DNA of 64,000 nt, from NCBI GenBank assembly GCA_965227145.1, contig OZ245730.1, forward strand, positions 1,178,001-1,242,000, read 5' to 3'. This DNA is from JACKAQ01 sp965227145 (GTDB lineage: Bacteria > Calditrichota > Calditrichia > RBG-13-44-9 > J075). Below are positions 1 through 7,171 of this stretch, piece after piece. Position numbers and translations under genes: made by a program. The stretch's first letter is position 1; each line of letters begins with the position of its first letter. The notes below the pieces were generated by a model, which had not been told where the DNA came from, did not search any database, and saw nothing but the letters and a program-made list of their open reading frames with translations.

Positions 1-697
1 GCAACCGGTAAGTGAGTGCCAGCAACAATTGTTTGCGTACGTTAATGATATCGCTGATGACGCTGGTTTCCAGCAATTCCCGGGCTTGCTGAAAGCCGGT
101 GCTGCCAAATTGCCACAGCGCGATGGTGAGTAATTCCACCGCATCCGCGTATCCGGGGTTAAAATCCAGAACCATGCGCAAATGCTTTACCGTGCGCTCG
201 TAATCGCGATGGGTGTAATACCAGCGTGCCATGTTGTAACGCGCTTCAACATCCTGCGGATCAATTTGCAACGCTTTCTGGAAATACACTTTCGCTTCGA
301 TGCTGCGTCCCTGTTCGTTCAGCAATACGCCTAGAAAAACGCAAGTTTCAGTTCGGGGATGTGCATCCAGCGATTCGCGGTAATAGCGTTCGGCCAGCAC
401 TTTGCGGCCGGCTTCGTGATGAATGCGTCCCATCAGGCAATCGGCAATGGCCAGCAGCGGTTTGGACGGCACTTTCAGCGCTGCGTTTCGCATTTTTTTT
501 GCTGCGGTCAAGCCTTCGCGATATTCGCCTTTTTGCAACATGGACCATCCCAGCAATCCCCATCCACCGGGATTTTGACGTTTTACCAATGCTGCTTTAA
601 TATGTTTTACAGCACCGGCAATATCGCCTTTTTTAAGACAGGTTTGCGCCTGTTCGTATTGCTCGTCAAGTGATAAAAATTTGGTTACTTTTCCCAT
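1..697 (-). CDS. TPR repeat protein (3' end cut by window edge)
   Basis: Reading the minus strand from the ATG at 697 gives 232 uninterrupted codons that run off the left edge. The protein begins MGKVTKFLSLDEQYEQAQTC and consists of helical pairs of tetratricopeptide type, for example the stretch with GRSIEAKVYFQKALQIDPQD and the next unit RDYERTVKHLRMVLDFNPGY. TPR proteins are scaffolds for protein-protein contacts; no catalytic domain and no signal peptide are visible in the part seen, so it is probably cytoplasmic. It starts 28 bases after the rhomboid gene on the same strand and is probably its operon partner. The partner or pathway cannot be told from sequence. Confidence 0.85.
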   Translation of the reverse strand, partial: MGKVTKFLSLDEQYEQAQTCLKKGDIAGAVKHIKAALVKRQNPGGWGLLGWSMLQKGEYREGLTAAKKMRNAALKVPSKPLLAIADCLMGRIHHEAGRKVLAERYYRESLDAHPRTETCVFLGVLLNEQGRSIEAKVYFQKALQIDPQDVEARYNMARWYYTHRDYERTVKHLRMVLDFNPGYADAVELLTIALWQFGSTGFQQARELLETSVISDIINVRKQLLLALTYRL

Positions 698-725
698 AAT
701 CTACATTGTTTCGTTTGATGACCGG

Positions 726-1301
726 TTAGCTTTTTTTGTTTTTTACGAATCCAAAAAAACTGCCACAGATACCGCCGACGATATGTGCGAACTCTGATAT
801 CTGATTATCGTCAAAAGCATTGATGACTTGCGTTCCCATGAAAAACAACATGATGAATATGAACGTCAGCGGAATATGACCGGAGCGGACATTCGTAAAA
901 GAGCCCAGCAAAATCATCATAAAAACGATGCCGCTGGAACCAACAATGCTCGACGGTTGGGTATTTGGCGCAACGACCAAAAATCCCAGATACAACAAAC
1001 TGGTTACCACTGCCGTAAACAGCGCCATGGAAAACACGCTTTGGCTGCCATATTTTTCTTCCAAATATGGTCCAATCAGCAACAAATATATGAAATTGTC
1101 GATCAAATGTTCCCAACTGCCGTGACCAACGGCATAGGAAAATAACCGGAAGTAGAATAGCGGGTCTTCGTAACTATAGTATGGTTGAAGGGTGAAGTAA
1201 AACGGAATTACCGTTGGATCGACGAATGTATTGTATGCTATCACCGAAACAGCAACCAGTGCGTATGTTAACACAAAAGGCGCATTGTATGTTATTCCCA
1301 T
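726..1301 (-). CDS. rhomboid family intramembrane serine protease
   Basis: 191 residues, almost all hydrophobic, with about six membrane segments. Rhomboid signatures are present: H65xxxN69 in the second segment (as in GlpG HxxxN), the nucleophile motif GSSG at 121-124 with catalytic Ser123, and the catalytic His173 in AHIVGG of the last segment. Family knowledge: rhomboids cut transmembrane helices of substrate proteins inside the bilayer. The length is that of a minimal six-helix bacterial rhomboid without an extra cytoplasmic domain. The gene is divergent from the M16 peptidase pair and is followed at 28 bases by the TPR gene. The substrate is unknown. Confidence 0.9.
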   Translation of the reverse strand: MGITYNAPFVLTYALVAVSVIAYNTFVDPTVIPFYFTLQPYYSYEDPLFYFRLFSYAVGHGSWEHLIDNFIYLLLIGPYLEEKYGSQSVFSMALFTAVVTSLLYLGFLVVAPNTQPSSIVGSSGIVFMMILLGSFTNVRSGHIPLTFIFIMLFFMGTQVINAFDDNQISEFAHIVGGICGSFFGFVKNKKS

Positions 1302-1555
1302 CTGAGTTTCTCTACCGTCAACATTGCTTTTGAGGTTTCACTGGTGCTATCTCCATCCCTTCATCTGGCAAATATAACGAATCACTTTGTGGAATTCCAA
1401 ACATTTATAGGCTTGCTATTTACTGTCTGAATTTTCATGCAACAATCTTGTCCAAAATCAGTAGGATGAAATTGATTAAATGATTAATTTTACAACTGCT
1501 TGAGAAAACGACACGTTTTAAATCATACATTTCTAAATACGAACGGAGGCCTGTA

Positions 1556-2905
1556 ATGAAACATCGCAACCGATTGGGTTTGTTTGTGATTGCATTTTGC
1601 GCAATCCTGCTTTCTCAATCGTTTGGACAGCAATTTTTTCCGTATCAGTACGAAAATTATACGCTGCCAAACGGTTTCAAAACGATTCTGATTCCCATGA
1701 AGGGAAGTGGTTTAATTGCTTATTATACGGTTGTAAGAACCGGTAGCCGGGACGAGTGGGAGCCCGGAAAAAGCGGATTCGCCCATTTTTTTGAACACAT
1801 GATGTTCCGCGGCACCGAAAATATTCCCGCTGAAGAGTACGAACGCACCATCACCGAAATGGGCGCAGATAACAACGCTTACACAACCGATGACTACACC
1901 TGTTACACGATGGTTATTTCCAGCGAAAATCTGGAAACGACGATGAATCTGGAAAGCGACCGCTTCCAGAATTTATCGTATGCCGAGGGCCCGTTCCGCA
2001 CGGAAGCCGGGGCCGTTTACGGCGAATATCGCAAAAACCGGGTGAGCCCGTGGTCCGTTGCCTACGAGGAAATTTCCAACCTCGCATTTGACCAGCACAC
2101 CTACAAACACACCACAATGGGTTTCGAACGCGATATTAAAGAAATGCCCAATCAGTACGATTACAGCAAGTCATTTTTCAATCGCTATTATCGCCCGGAA
2201 AATTGCGTGTTGCTGTTGGCCGGCGATTTCGATGCGGCGGATGCCAAATCGCTGATCGAGAAATATTACGGCAATTGGGAAAAAGGTTATGTCCAACCTG
2301 AAATAAAACAAGAAGATACGCAAAAAGGCGAACGTCTGAAAACCATCGAATACGACGGACGGACATTGCCGTTGGTTTGGCTGGCATACAAAAGCGAAGC
2401 GTTCGATCCAACATCCAAACGCAATGCAGCCGGTTATTTGTTGTGGGAATTCGCGTTTGGCGAAAACAGCGAGCTGTACAAACAATTGGTGATTCGCGAA
2501 CAAAAAGTTCAGTTCATTTCCGGCGGTTACGAATTTAACCGCGATCCGAAATTCCACTCCGTTTATGCGATGGTAAAATCGCCGGATGATATTAATTACG
2601 TCATCGAGCAGGTTGATGGTGCTGCAGAAGAATTCAAAAAAGAACTGGTGAGCCAGGATGATCTGGAAAACATCAAAAGCCGGATACGTTACGACTTTTT
2701 GATGGGACTGGATACGCCGGAAAATGTGACATCCAGCCTTGCGCGAATGATTGCCCTAAACGGCGACCTGGAATCGGTTGATCAATTTTACCAAACGATG
2801 GAAAGCGTTACGCCGGAAGATGTGCGCGCTGCCGCCGAATACTATCTGCAAAAAGATCGCCGAACCACCCTTATTTTGAAGGAGAAACAAAATGACGCTG
2901 AATAA
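1556..2905 (+). CDS. M16 family zinc metallopeptidase, catalytic subunit
   Basis: 449 residues starting with a signal peptide (cleavage probably near residue 24, after SFG or SFGQ), so the enzyme is exported. The M16 zinc motif HxxEH is intact as H77-F-F-E80-H81, and the third zinc ligand E157 lies in AVYGEYRKNR, 76 residues after H81, the family spacing. E80 is the general base. The ATG is preceded by a good Shine-Dalgarno sequence (CGGAGG). Family knowledge: this is the processing-peptidase/pitrilysin clan, which degrades peptides in a two-lobed chamber. At half the length of pitrilysin it must pair with another subunit, most likely the next gene, whose start overlaps its end by 14 bases. 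Confidence 0.93.
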   Translation: MKHRNRLGLFVIAFCAILLSQSFGQQFFPYQYENYTLPNGFKTILIPMKGSGLIAYYTVVRTGSRDEWEPGKSGFAHFFEHMMFRGTENIPAEEYERTITEMGADNNAYTTDDYTCYTMVISSENLETTMNLESDRFQNLSYAEGPFRTEAGAVYGEYRKNRVSPWSVAYEEISNLAFDQHTYKHTTMGFERDIKEMPNQYDYSKSFFNRYYRPENCVLLLAGDFDAADAKSLIEKYYGNWEKGYVQPEIKQEDTQKGERLKTIEYDGRTLPLVWLAYKSEAFDPTSKRNAAGYLLWEFAFGENSELYKQLVIREQKVQFISGGYEFNRDPKFHSVYAMVKSPDDINYVIEQVDGAAEEFKKELVSQDDLENIKSRIRYDFLMGLDTPENVTSSLARMIALNGDLESVDQFYQTMESVTPEDVRAAAEYYLQKDRRTTLILKEKQNDAE

Positions 2906-4409
2906 ATGGATAACCTTGCTGATCGGCGCGCTGATCCTGTTTTCCTGCCAGCAAAAACCGGCAGTTGAAACCGTTGCGATGCCGGTTCCCGAAGACCCGA
3001 CTGTTGCATTCCGGGTGATGTTCACCGTTGGTTCGATGGATGATCCCGCCGGAAAAGAGGGGCTTGCTGCGCTCACCGCATCGATGCTCACCGAAGGCGC
3101 AACCCAAAATTATACTTACGAACAAATTCTCGAAAAATTGTATCCGATGGCCGCCTCAATCAACAATCAGGTGGATAAGGAAATGACCGTTTTTTACGGT
3201 CGCACTCACAAAGATAATTTGGATGCATATTACGCATTACTGAAGGATGTGCTGCTTCACCCCGCATTTAACCAAGATGATTTTGATCGGGTGAAAACCA
3301 ACACGCTCAATTATGTGGAAAAATCGCTGCGCTATGCGCAGGATGAAGAATTTGGCAAAGAAGCGCTGTATGAATTTATTTTTGCCGGAACGCCGTACGA
3401 ACATTTGGAAGAAGGGCACATCAATAGTTTGCAGGCGATTACGCTGGACGATGTGAAATCGTTTTATCAAACCCATTACACACAGGCGAATCTGGTGTTG
3501 GGTTTGGGCGGCGGATACAGCAGTTCTTTCGCCAAAACCATGCAGCAGGATTTGTTAGCGCTGCCCGCCGGAACACCGGATGCAACAGTTACAATTAACC
3601 CGCCGGCGATTGATGGCATGCATGTAAAAATTATCGAGAAAAATGCGAACGCAACGGCGATCAGCTTTGGCTATCCGATTGATGTGTTGCGCGGCAGCCG
3701 CGAATTTTACGCGTTGGCAATTGCCACATCGTGGTTGGGTGAACACCGCAATTCCAGCTCACATTTGTATCAGATTATTCGCGAAGAACGCGGGCTGAAT
3801 TACGGGGATTACGCATACATCGAGCACTTCCCGCTGGGTTATGCCCGCCAGTTTCCGCCGCCCAACGTGGCGCGCCACCAACAAATTTTCCAGGTGTGGA
3901 TTCGTCCGGTGCCCAACGAAACACGGGTTTTTGCATTCCGTGCCGCACTCCGCGAATTGCAAAAACTGGTGGATAACGGGATGAGCGAATCGGATTTCGA
4001 ACTGACCCGTAAGTTTTTGAAAAACTATGTGTTACACTATGCACCGACGACCATGTTGCAGCTCGGTTACGCGCTGGATGATAACTATTACAGCATCGAT
4101 GGCGATCACTGGAAAAAATTCCGCAGCCTGCTCGACGAAATTACTTTGGAAGAAGTGAACGCCGCGCTCAAAAAGCATTTCGACTATAAAAACGTGAAAG
4201 CGGTTTTCATCACTGCCGATGCAGAAGGGCTGAAAGAAATGTTGGTAAATAACACCCCAAGCCCAATCAGCTACGATTCGCCAAAGCCGGAAGAAATTTT
4301 GCTGGAGGATAAAGAAATCCAATCGTATCCGCTGCAGATCGCTGCAGAAAATGTAAAAATCGTACCGGTTGACGACATGTTTGTTGGAAAAGGGACGCCA
4401 GCCGAATAG
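2892..4409 (+). CDS. M16 family peptidase-like lipoprotein, non-catalytic subunit
   Basis: 505 residues. The N-terminus is a lipoprotein signal ending in LFSC, with Cys19 as the acylated residue. The M16 fold is recognisable, but where HxxEH should be the sequence reads GKEGLAALTASMLTEG, so zinc binding is lost. The region around residues 292-304 (REERGLNY) keeps the Arg/Tyr pair that in heterodimeric M16 enzymes helps form the active site from the inactive subunit. Its Shine-Dalgarno (GAAGGAG) lies inside the end of the upstream gene, indicating translational coupling and equal amounts of both subunits. Inference: membrane-anchored partner of the catalytic subunit encoded just upstream. Confidence 0.9.
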   Translation: MTLNKWITLLIGALILFSCQQKPAVETVAMPVPEDPTVAFRVMFTVGSMDDPAGKEGLAALTASMLTEGATQNYTYEQILEKLYPMAASINNQVDKEMTVFYGRTHKDNLDAYYALLKDVLLHPAFNQDDFDRVKTNTLNYVEKSLRYAQDEEFGKEALYEFIFAGTPYEHLEEGHINSLQAITLDDVKSFYQTHYTQANLVLGLGGGYSSSFAKTMQQDLLALPAGTPDATVTINPPAIDGMHVKIIEKNANATAISFGYPIDVLRGSREFYALAIATSWLGEHRNSSSHLYQIIREERGLNYGDYAYIEHFPLGYARQFPPPNVARHQQIFQVWIRPVPNETRVFAFRAALRELQKLVDNGMSESDFELTRKFLKNYVLHYAPTTMLQLGYALDDNYYSIDGDHWKKFRSLLDEITLEEVNAALKKHFDYKNVKAVFITADAEGLKEMLVNNTPSPISYDSPKPEEILLEDKEIQSYPLQIAAENVKIVPVDDMFVGKGTPAE

Positions 4410-4439
4410 AAAAAAAATGGCGAATGGACAGAAAAATTG

Positions 4440-4468
4440 TTGACAAGTTTCTGCACATCGCATATATT
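4440..4468 (+). promoter_or_regulatory. strong sigma70-type promoter of the microORF unit
   Basis: The -35 box TTGACA (4440-4445) and -10 box TATATT (4463-4468) are separated by exactly 17 bases. This is the best match to the housekeeping consensus that I found in the window. Transcription would start near 4475 and run into the short reading frame and terminator that follow. Confidence 0.7.
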
Positions 4469-4552
4469 TCTCCCACAGTGGTGCTGCGCCGGGAATGTTA
4501 CCAGGGAAATTTCGGGTGCGCATATGAATACCCTGTGAAAGGAGGTGATCCT

Positions 4553-4594
4553 GTGATAGAATGTAAATCAGGAGCCTCGGCGGTGGTTTGCTAG
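4553..4594 (+). CDS. 13-residue micropeptide with extended Shine-Dalgarno
   Basis: GTG start at 4553, stop TAG at 4592-4594, product (M)IECKSGASAVVC with Cys at position 4 and a C-terminal Cys13. Upstream, 4538-4551 reads AAAGGAGGTGATCC, which is complementary over 14 bases to the near-universal 3' tail of bacterial 16S rRNA; ordinary sites match over 4 to 7. The core GGAGG is 7 bases from the GTG, an ideal spacing. The frame sits between a strong promoter and an intrinsic terminator. I do not recognise the peptide. The ribosome site is the main support for translation; the peptide itself may or may not have a function. Confidence 0.5.
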   Translation: MIECKSGASAVVC

Positions 4595-4624
4595 CAACAA
4601 ATTACCTGAGGTTCGATGAAGTTT

Positions 4625-4652
4625 AGCCCCGCGCCGTGCGGGGCTTTTTTTT
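4625..4652 (+). terminator. intrinsic terminator of the microORF unit
   Basis: An eight-base GC-rich stem, AGCCCCGC (4625-4632) with GCGGGGCT (4638-4645), closes a five-base loop and runs into eight T (4645-4652). It separates this unit from msrB. Confidence 0.9.
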
Positions 4653-4711
4653 GTACTGTGGAACTTTATTGCGCCAATATGATTTGATGTTCCAAAACAT
4701 TGGAGAAACGT

Positions 4712-5122
4712 ATGAAACCTAAAAAAATCAATAAATCTGATGAGGAATGGCGTAAGGAATTGACGCCGGAGCAATACGAAGTGACCCGTAAAAAAGGCAC
4801 AGAACGTGCGTTTACCGGGAAATTTTATGATCACAAAGAAACAGGCATTTACCGCTGCGTTTGCTGCGGCGCGGAACTGTTCGAATCCGATACCAAATAT
4901 GAATCCGGCTGCGGATGGCCCAGTTTTTTCAAACCTGCAAACAATGAAAATATCGATATGGAAACGGATACCAGCTACGGAATGGTGCGAACAGAAGTGC
5001 TTTGCGGTCAATGCAACGCGCATTTGGGACACGTTTTCCCGGACGGTCCCCAGCCAACCGGACAGCGCTATTGCATCAACTCTGCATCGCTGGATTTTGA
5101 ACCGAAAAAATCAGATAAATAA
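4712..5122 (+). CDS. msrB: peptide-methionine (R)-S-oxide reductase MsrB
   Basis: 136 residues from the ATG at 4712, which has GGAG (4702-4705) at correct spacing; a TTG at 4700 is in frame but overlaps that ribosome site. The enzyme reduces methionine-R-sulfoxide in oxidised proteins back to methionine with thioredoxin. The catalytic Cys121 is in RYCINSASL; two CxxC pairs bind structural zinc (Cys49/Cys52 and Cys98/Cys101); GCGWPSFF (66-73) and HLGHVFPDG (104-112) are family signatures. There is no signal peptide, so it is cytoplasmic. A cyclophilin gene follows after 15 bases, probably in the same transcript, giving a protein-repair pair. Confidence 0.96.
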   Translation: MKPKKINKSDEEWRKELTPEQYEVTRKKGTERAFTGKFYDHKETGIYRCVCCGAELFESDTKYESGCGWPSFFKPANNENIDMETDTSYGMVRTEVLCGQCNAHLGHVFPDGPQPTGQRYCINSASLDFEPKKSDK

Positions 5123-5137
5123 TGAAAGGGAATATGA

Positions 5138-5662
5138 ATGAGTAATCCAAAACTTACGCTGCACACCAGCAAAGGCGATATCCGAATGGAATTATATGCC
5201 GATAAAACGCCGCTTACGGTGGCAAATTTTGTAAATTTGGCCAATCGCGGATATTACGACAACCTGATTTTCCACCGGGTGATTCCCGATTTTATGGTTC
5301 AGGGCGGTTGCCCAAATGGCGATGGTCGCGGTGGTCCGGGCTATCGTTTTGAGGATGAGTTTGTGAAAGATCTGAAACACGATTCGCCGGGAATTTTGTC
5401 GATGGCCAATGCCGGACGCGGAACAAACGGCAGCCAGTTTTTTATCACGCATGTTCCCACACCGTGGCTGGATAACAATCACACCGTGTTCGGCAAAGTG
5501 CTGGACGACAGCGATCAGAAAGTGGTCGACAGCATCCGGCAAGGCGACACTATCACCAAAGTGTCCATCGATGGCGATACGGAGGCAATTTTCGAATCGG
5601 TGAAAGATCGCGTATCCGAGTGGAACCAGACGCTCGATCGCAATTTCCCGAATTTGAGCTGA
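5138..5662 (+). CDS. peptidyl-prolyl cis-trans isomerase, cyclophilin type
   Basis: 174 residues. It catalyses cis-trans isomerisation of Xaa-Pro bonds during folding. Cyclophilin hallmarks in order: FHRVIPDFMVQGG (45-57, containing the catalytic Arg47), the NGSQFFIT segment, and WLDNNHTVFGKV. No signal peptide or anchor is present, so it is cytoplasmic. The C-terminus is slightly longer than minimal bacterial cyclophilins (ends in SEWNQTLDRNFPNLS). It is downstream of msrB and is followed by an intrinsic terminator. Confidence 0.95.
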   Translation: MSNPKLTLHTSKGDIRMELYADKTPLTVANFVNLANRGYYDNLIFHRVIPDFMVQGGCPNGDGRGGPGYRFEDEFVKDLKHDSPGILSMANAGRGTNGSQFFITHVPTPWLDNNHTVFGKVLDDSDQKVVDSIRQGDTITKVSIDGDTEAIFESVKDRVSEWNQTLDRNFPNLS

Positions 5663-5710
5663 TCAACCGAAATACTCGATCCGGTTTTTTCATTACATTT
5701 AATTTCCCAA

Positions 5711-5743
5711 AAAGGTGCGACCACATTGATCGCACCTTTTTTT
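5711..5743 (+). terminator. intrinsic terminator after the cyclophilin gene
   Basis: AAAGGTGCGA (5711-5720) pairs with TCGCACCTTT (5730-5739) around a nine-base loop and continues into a T run to 5743. It closes the msrB-cyclophilin operon and lies upstream of the parA start. Confidence 0.9.
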
Positions 5744-5923
5744 GTGAACACACCACTTTTTGCAATTTCTCTAAAAAAAATAACTTTCCGAAAATGTGAG
5801 ATGCAACGAGCCAAAACAGAAATGATTTTGCATTTTTTAGCATCAGGGTGTGGTTCACAAGTTTTTTGTATCTATGCACAAAGGATTGTGGGCGAGGGAT
5901 TAATATCAGGAAAGAGGTGGCAT

Positions 5924-6724
5924 TTGGTTGCGTTAGCTGTGGTTTGTTTGAAAGGTGGTGTTGGAAAAACAACCTTAACAGCCAATTTGGGGGCAGCCCT
6001 TAGTTTGATGGGCAAAAAGGTTCTATTGGTAGATTTGGATCCGCAAAACGATTTAACCCGCAGCTTTGGTATCGATTCGTTCCAAATTAAGGGCATCGAA
6101 TATCTATTGGAAAAGCACCTCAAATTTGAGGAAGTTGTTCAAACCTACAGCGATAAACTGCACATTTTACCGGGCGGCAAAAAGCTGAAGGGCATGGAAT
6201 TATCGCTTTCCAATATGTTTGTGAAATCTCAGGATACTTACTTTTGTTATCTGCTAAAAAATGTCCTCGAACCGCAACACCCGAACTACGATTACGTGTT
6301 GATTGATTGCCCGCCCTCCTCCGGTTTTCTTACCATTAACGCACTCGCTTATGCAAAAGATGTGATCATTCCGGTGCAATGCCAGTTTTTAGGTTTCGAG
6401 GCAATCAAACGAACGATTACCCTCATTAGCAAAGTGCGTAAATTCAGTAATCACAATATCAAAGCCTCTGTTGTTGTTCCGGTGATGTATGATGCCCGAA
6501 GCAAACTTTCCATTAAAATACGGGAGCGTTTGGGGCAAACATTTAACGGAACGCTCACCAAAACAACCATCCGGGTGAACGCATCTTTAGCGGAAGCACC
6601 GGCACGCGGATGCACAATTTTTGAATACAAACCGCGCAGTCGTGGCGCTATCGATTATTTCCGTTTGGCGAATGAGGTGATTGAAAGATACGAGAAAAAG
6701 GCGCAAGAATTGATTCCACAATAA
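5924..6724 (+). CDS. ParA/Soj/MinD family ATPase, orphan
   Basis: 266 residues from a TTG at 5924, which follows AAAGAGGTGG (5911-5920). The open frame extends up to 5726, but that part overlaps the preceding terminator and does not look like protein, so I chose the TTG. The deviant Walker A motif KGGVGKTT is at residues 10-17, the Walker A' region is LVDLDPQNDLTRSFG and the Walker B region is DYVLIDCPPSSG. Family knowledge: ATP-driven dimerisation on DNA or membrane to position chromosomes, plasmids or protein complexes. No parB lies next to it, so the cargo is unknown; it could position a surface or chromosomal structure. No transmembrane segment. Confidence 0.88.
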   Translation: MVALAVVCLKGGVGKTTLTANLGAALSLMGKKVLLVDLDPQNDLTRSFGIDSFQIKGIEYLLEKHLKFEEVVQTYSDKLHILPGGKKLKGMELSLSNMFVKSQDTYFCYLLKNVLEPQHPNYDYVLIDCPPSSGFLTINALAYAKDVIIPVQCQFLGFEAIKRTITLISKVRKFSNHNIKASVVVPVMYDARSKLSIKIRERLGQTFNGTLTKTTIRVNASLAEAPARGCTIFEYKPRSRGAIDYFRLANEVIERYEKKAQELIPQ

Positions 6725-7171
6725 CCTACTTTTTTGGGTTGGACATTTGCCGGTTCCTCCGGCAGCGTTCGCTGCAATATTTAACACTACCCCAACAGTT
6801 TTTCCATTTTCTGCGCCATTTAAACGAACGGTTGTAGTTAATGCATAACTTTGTAGGAAAATTTTCTTTTTTCATGTCAACTTTTCAGGAAATTTGAATA
6901 AATAAATTAAGTTCAGTATCTTACTTTGGTCTTTATCATGTGACAATTTATTGCCTTTTTTCAAACTGGACAATCGTTTAACTGTATGTCGCAACTTAAA
7001 AGGGCAATCTTGAAAAACACTTCAGGGAACGGTGATTGGGCATCACGCAAGTTCTCCTCACTCATTTGCAACATCTGCAATACTTCAGTTTTTATCACTT
7101 GCAAAATGTTAATTCTATTGAATTTGCCAAAACTACTGTTGAATACAAATTATACGCAAGGAATGTAAAAA
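6725..7171. other. 447-bp non-coding region upstream of the giant repeat protein
   Basis: AT-rich, with no convincing reading frame. GTGAT (7031-7035) and ATCAC (7041-7045) can form a short hairpin near the middle. A possible promoter is listed separately. No riboswitch family was recognised. The untranslated leader of the next gene could be about 240 bases long. Confidence 0.5.
6894..6922 (+). promoter_or_regulatory. possible promoter of the giant repeat protein gene
   Basis: TTGAAT (6894-6899) and TATCTT (6917-6922) are 17 bases apart, each matching four of six consensus positions. In AT-rich sequence such matches arise by chance, so this is only a candidate. Confidence 0.3.

Larger units (their letters stand above)
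4475..4652 (+). ncRNA. predicted short transcript (~180 nt) with microORF
   Basis: A self-contained unit with its own near-consensus promoter, one very short reading frame and a U-tailed hairpin. Folding elements visible by eye: CAGGG (4502-4506) can pair with CCCTG (4531-4535) just upstream of the ribosome site, and TCAGG (4568-4572) with CCTGA (4605-4609) across the reading frame. It could be a dual-function small RNA, a leader-type regulator or simply the mRNA of a micropeptide. The transcription start is inferred, not measured. Confidence 0.5.

Noticed and set aside
226..673. Plus-strand frames opposite the left-edge gene
   Set aside because: The minus strand encodes a clear TPR protein through 1-697; the plus-strand frames have no family features.
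5726..5923. Extended N-terminus of the ParA frame
   Set aside because: It lies within the cyclophilin terminator and an AT-rich leader; the ribosome site at 5911-5920 and the family N-terminus point to the TTG at 5924.
7000..7060. Possible c-di-GMP or other riboswitch in the giant gene leader
   Set aside because: A short hairpin and some G-rich words are present, but none of the conserved cores of known classes could be matched.
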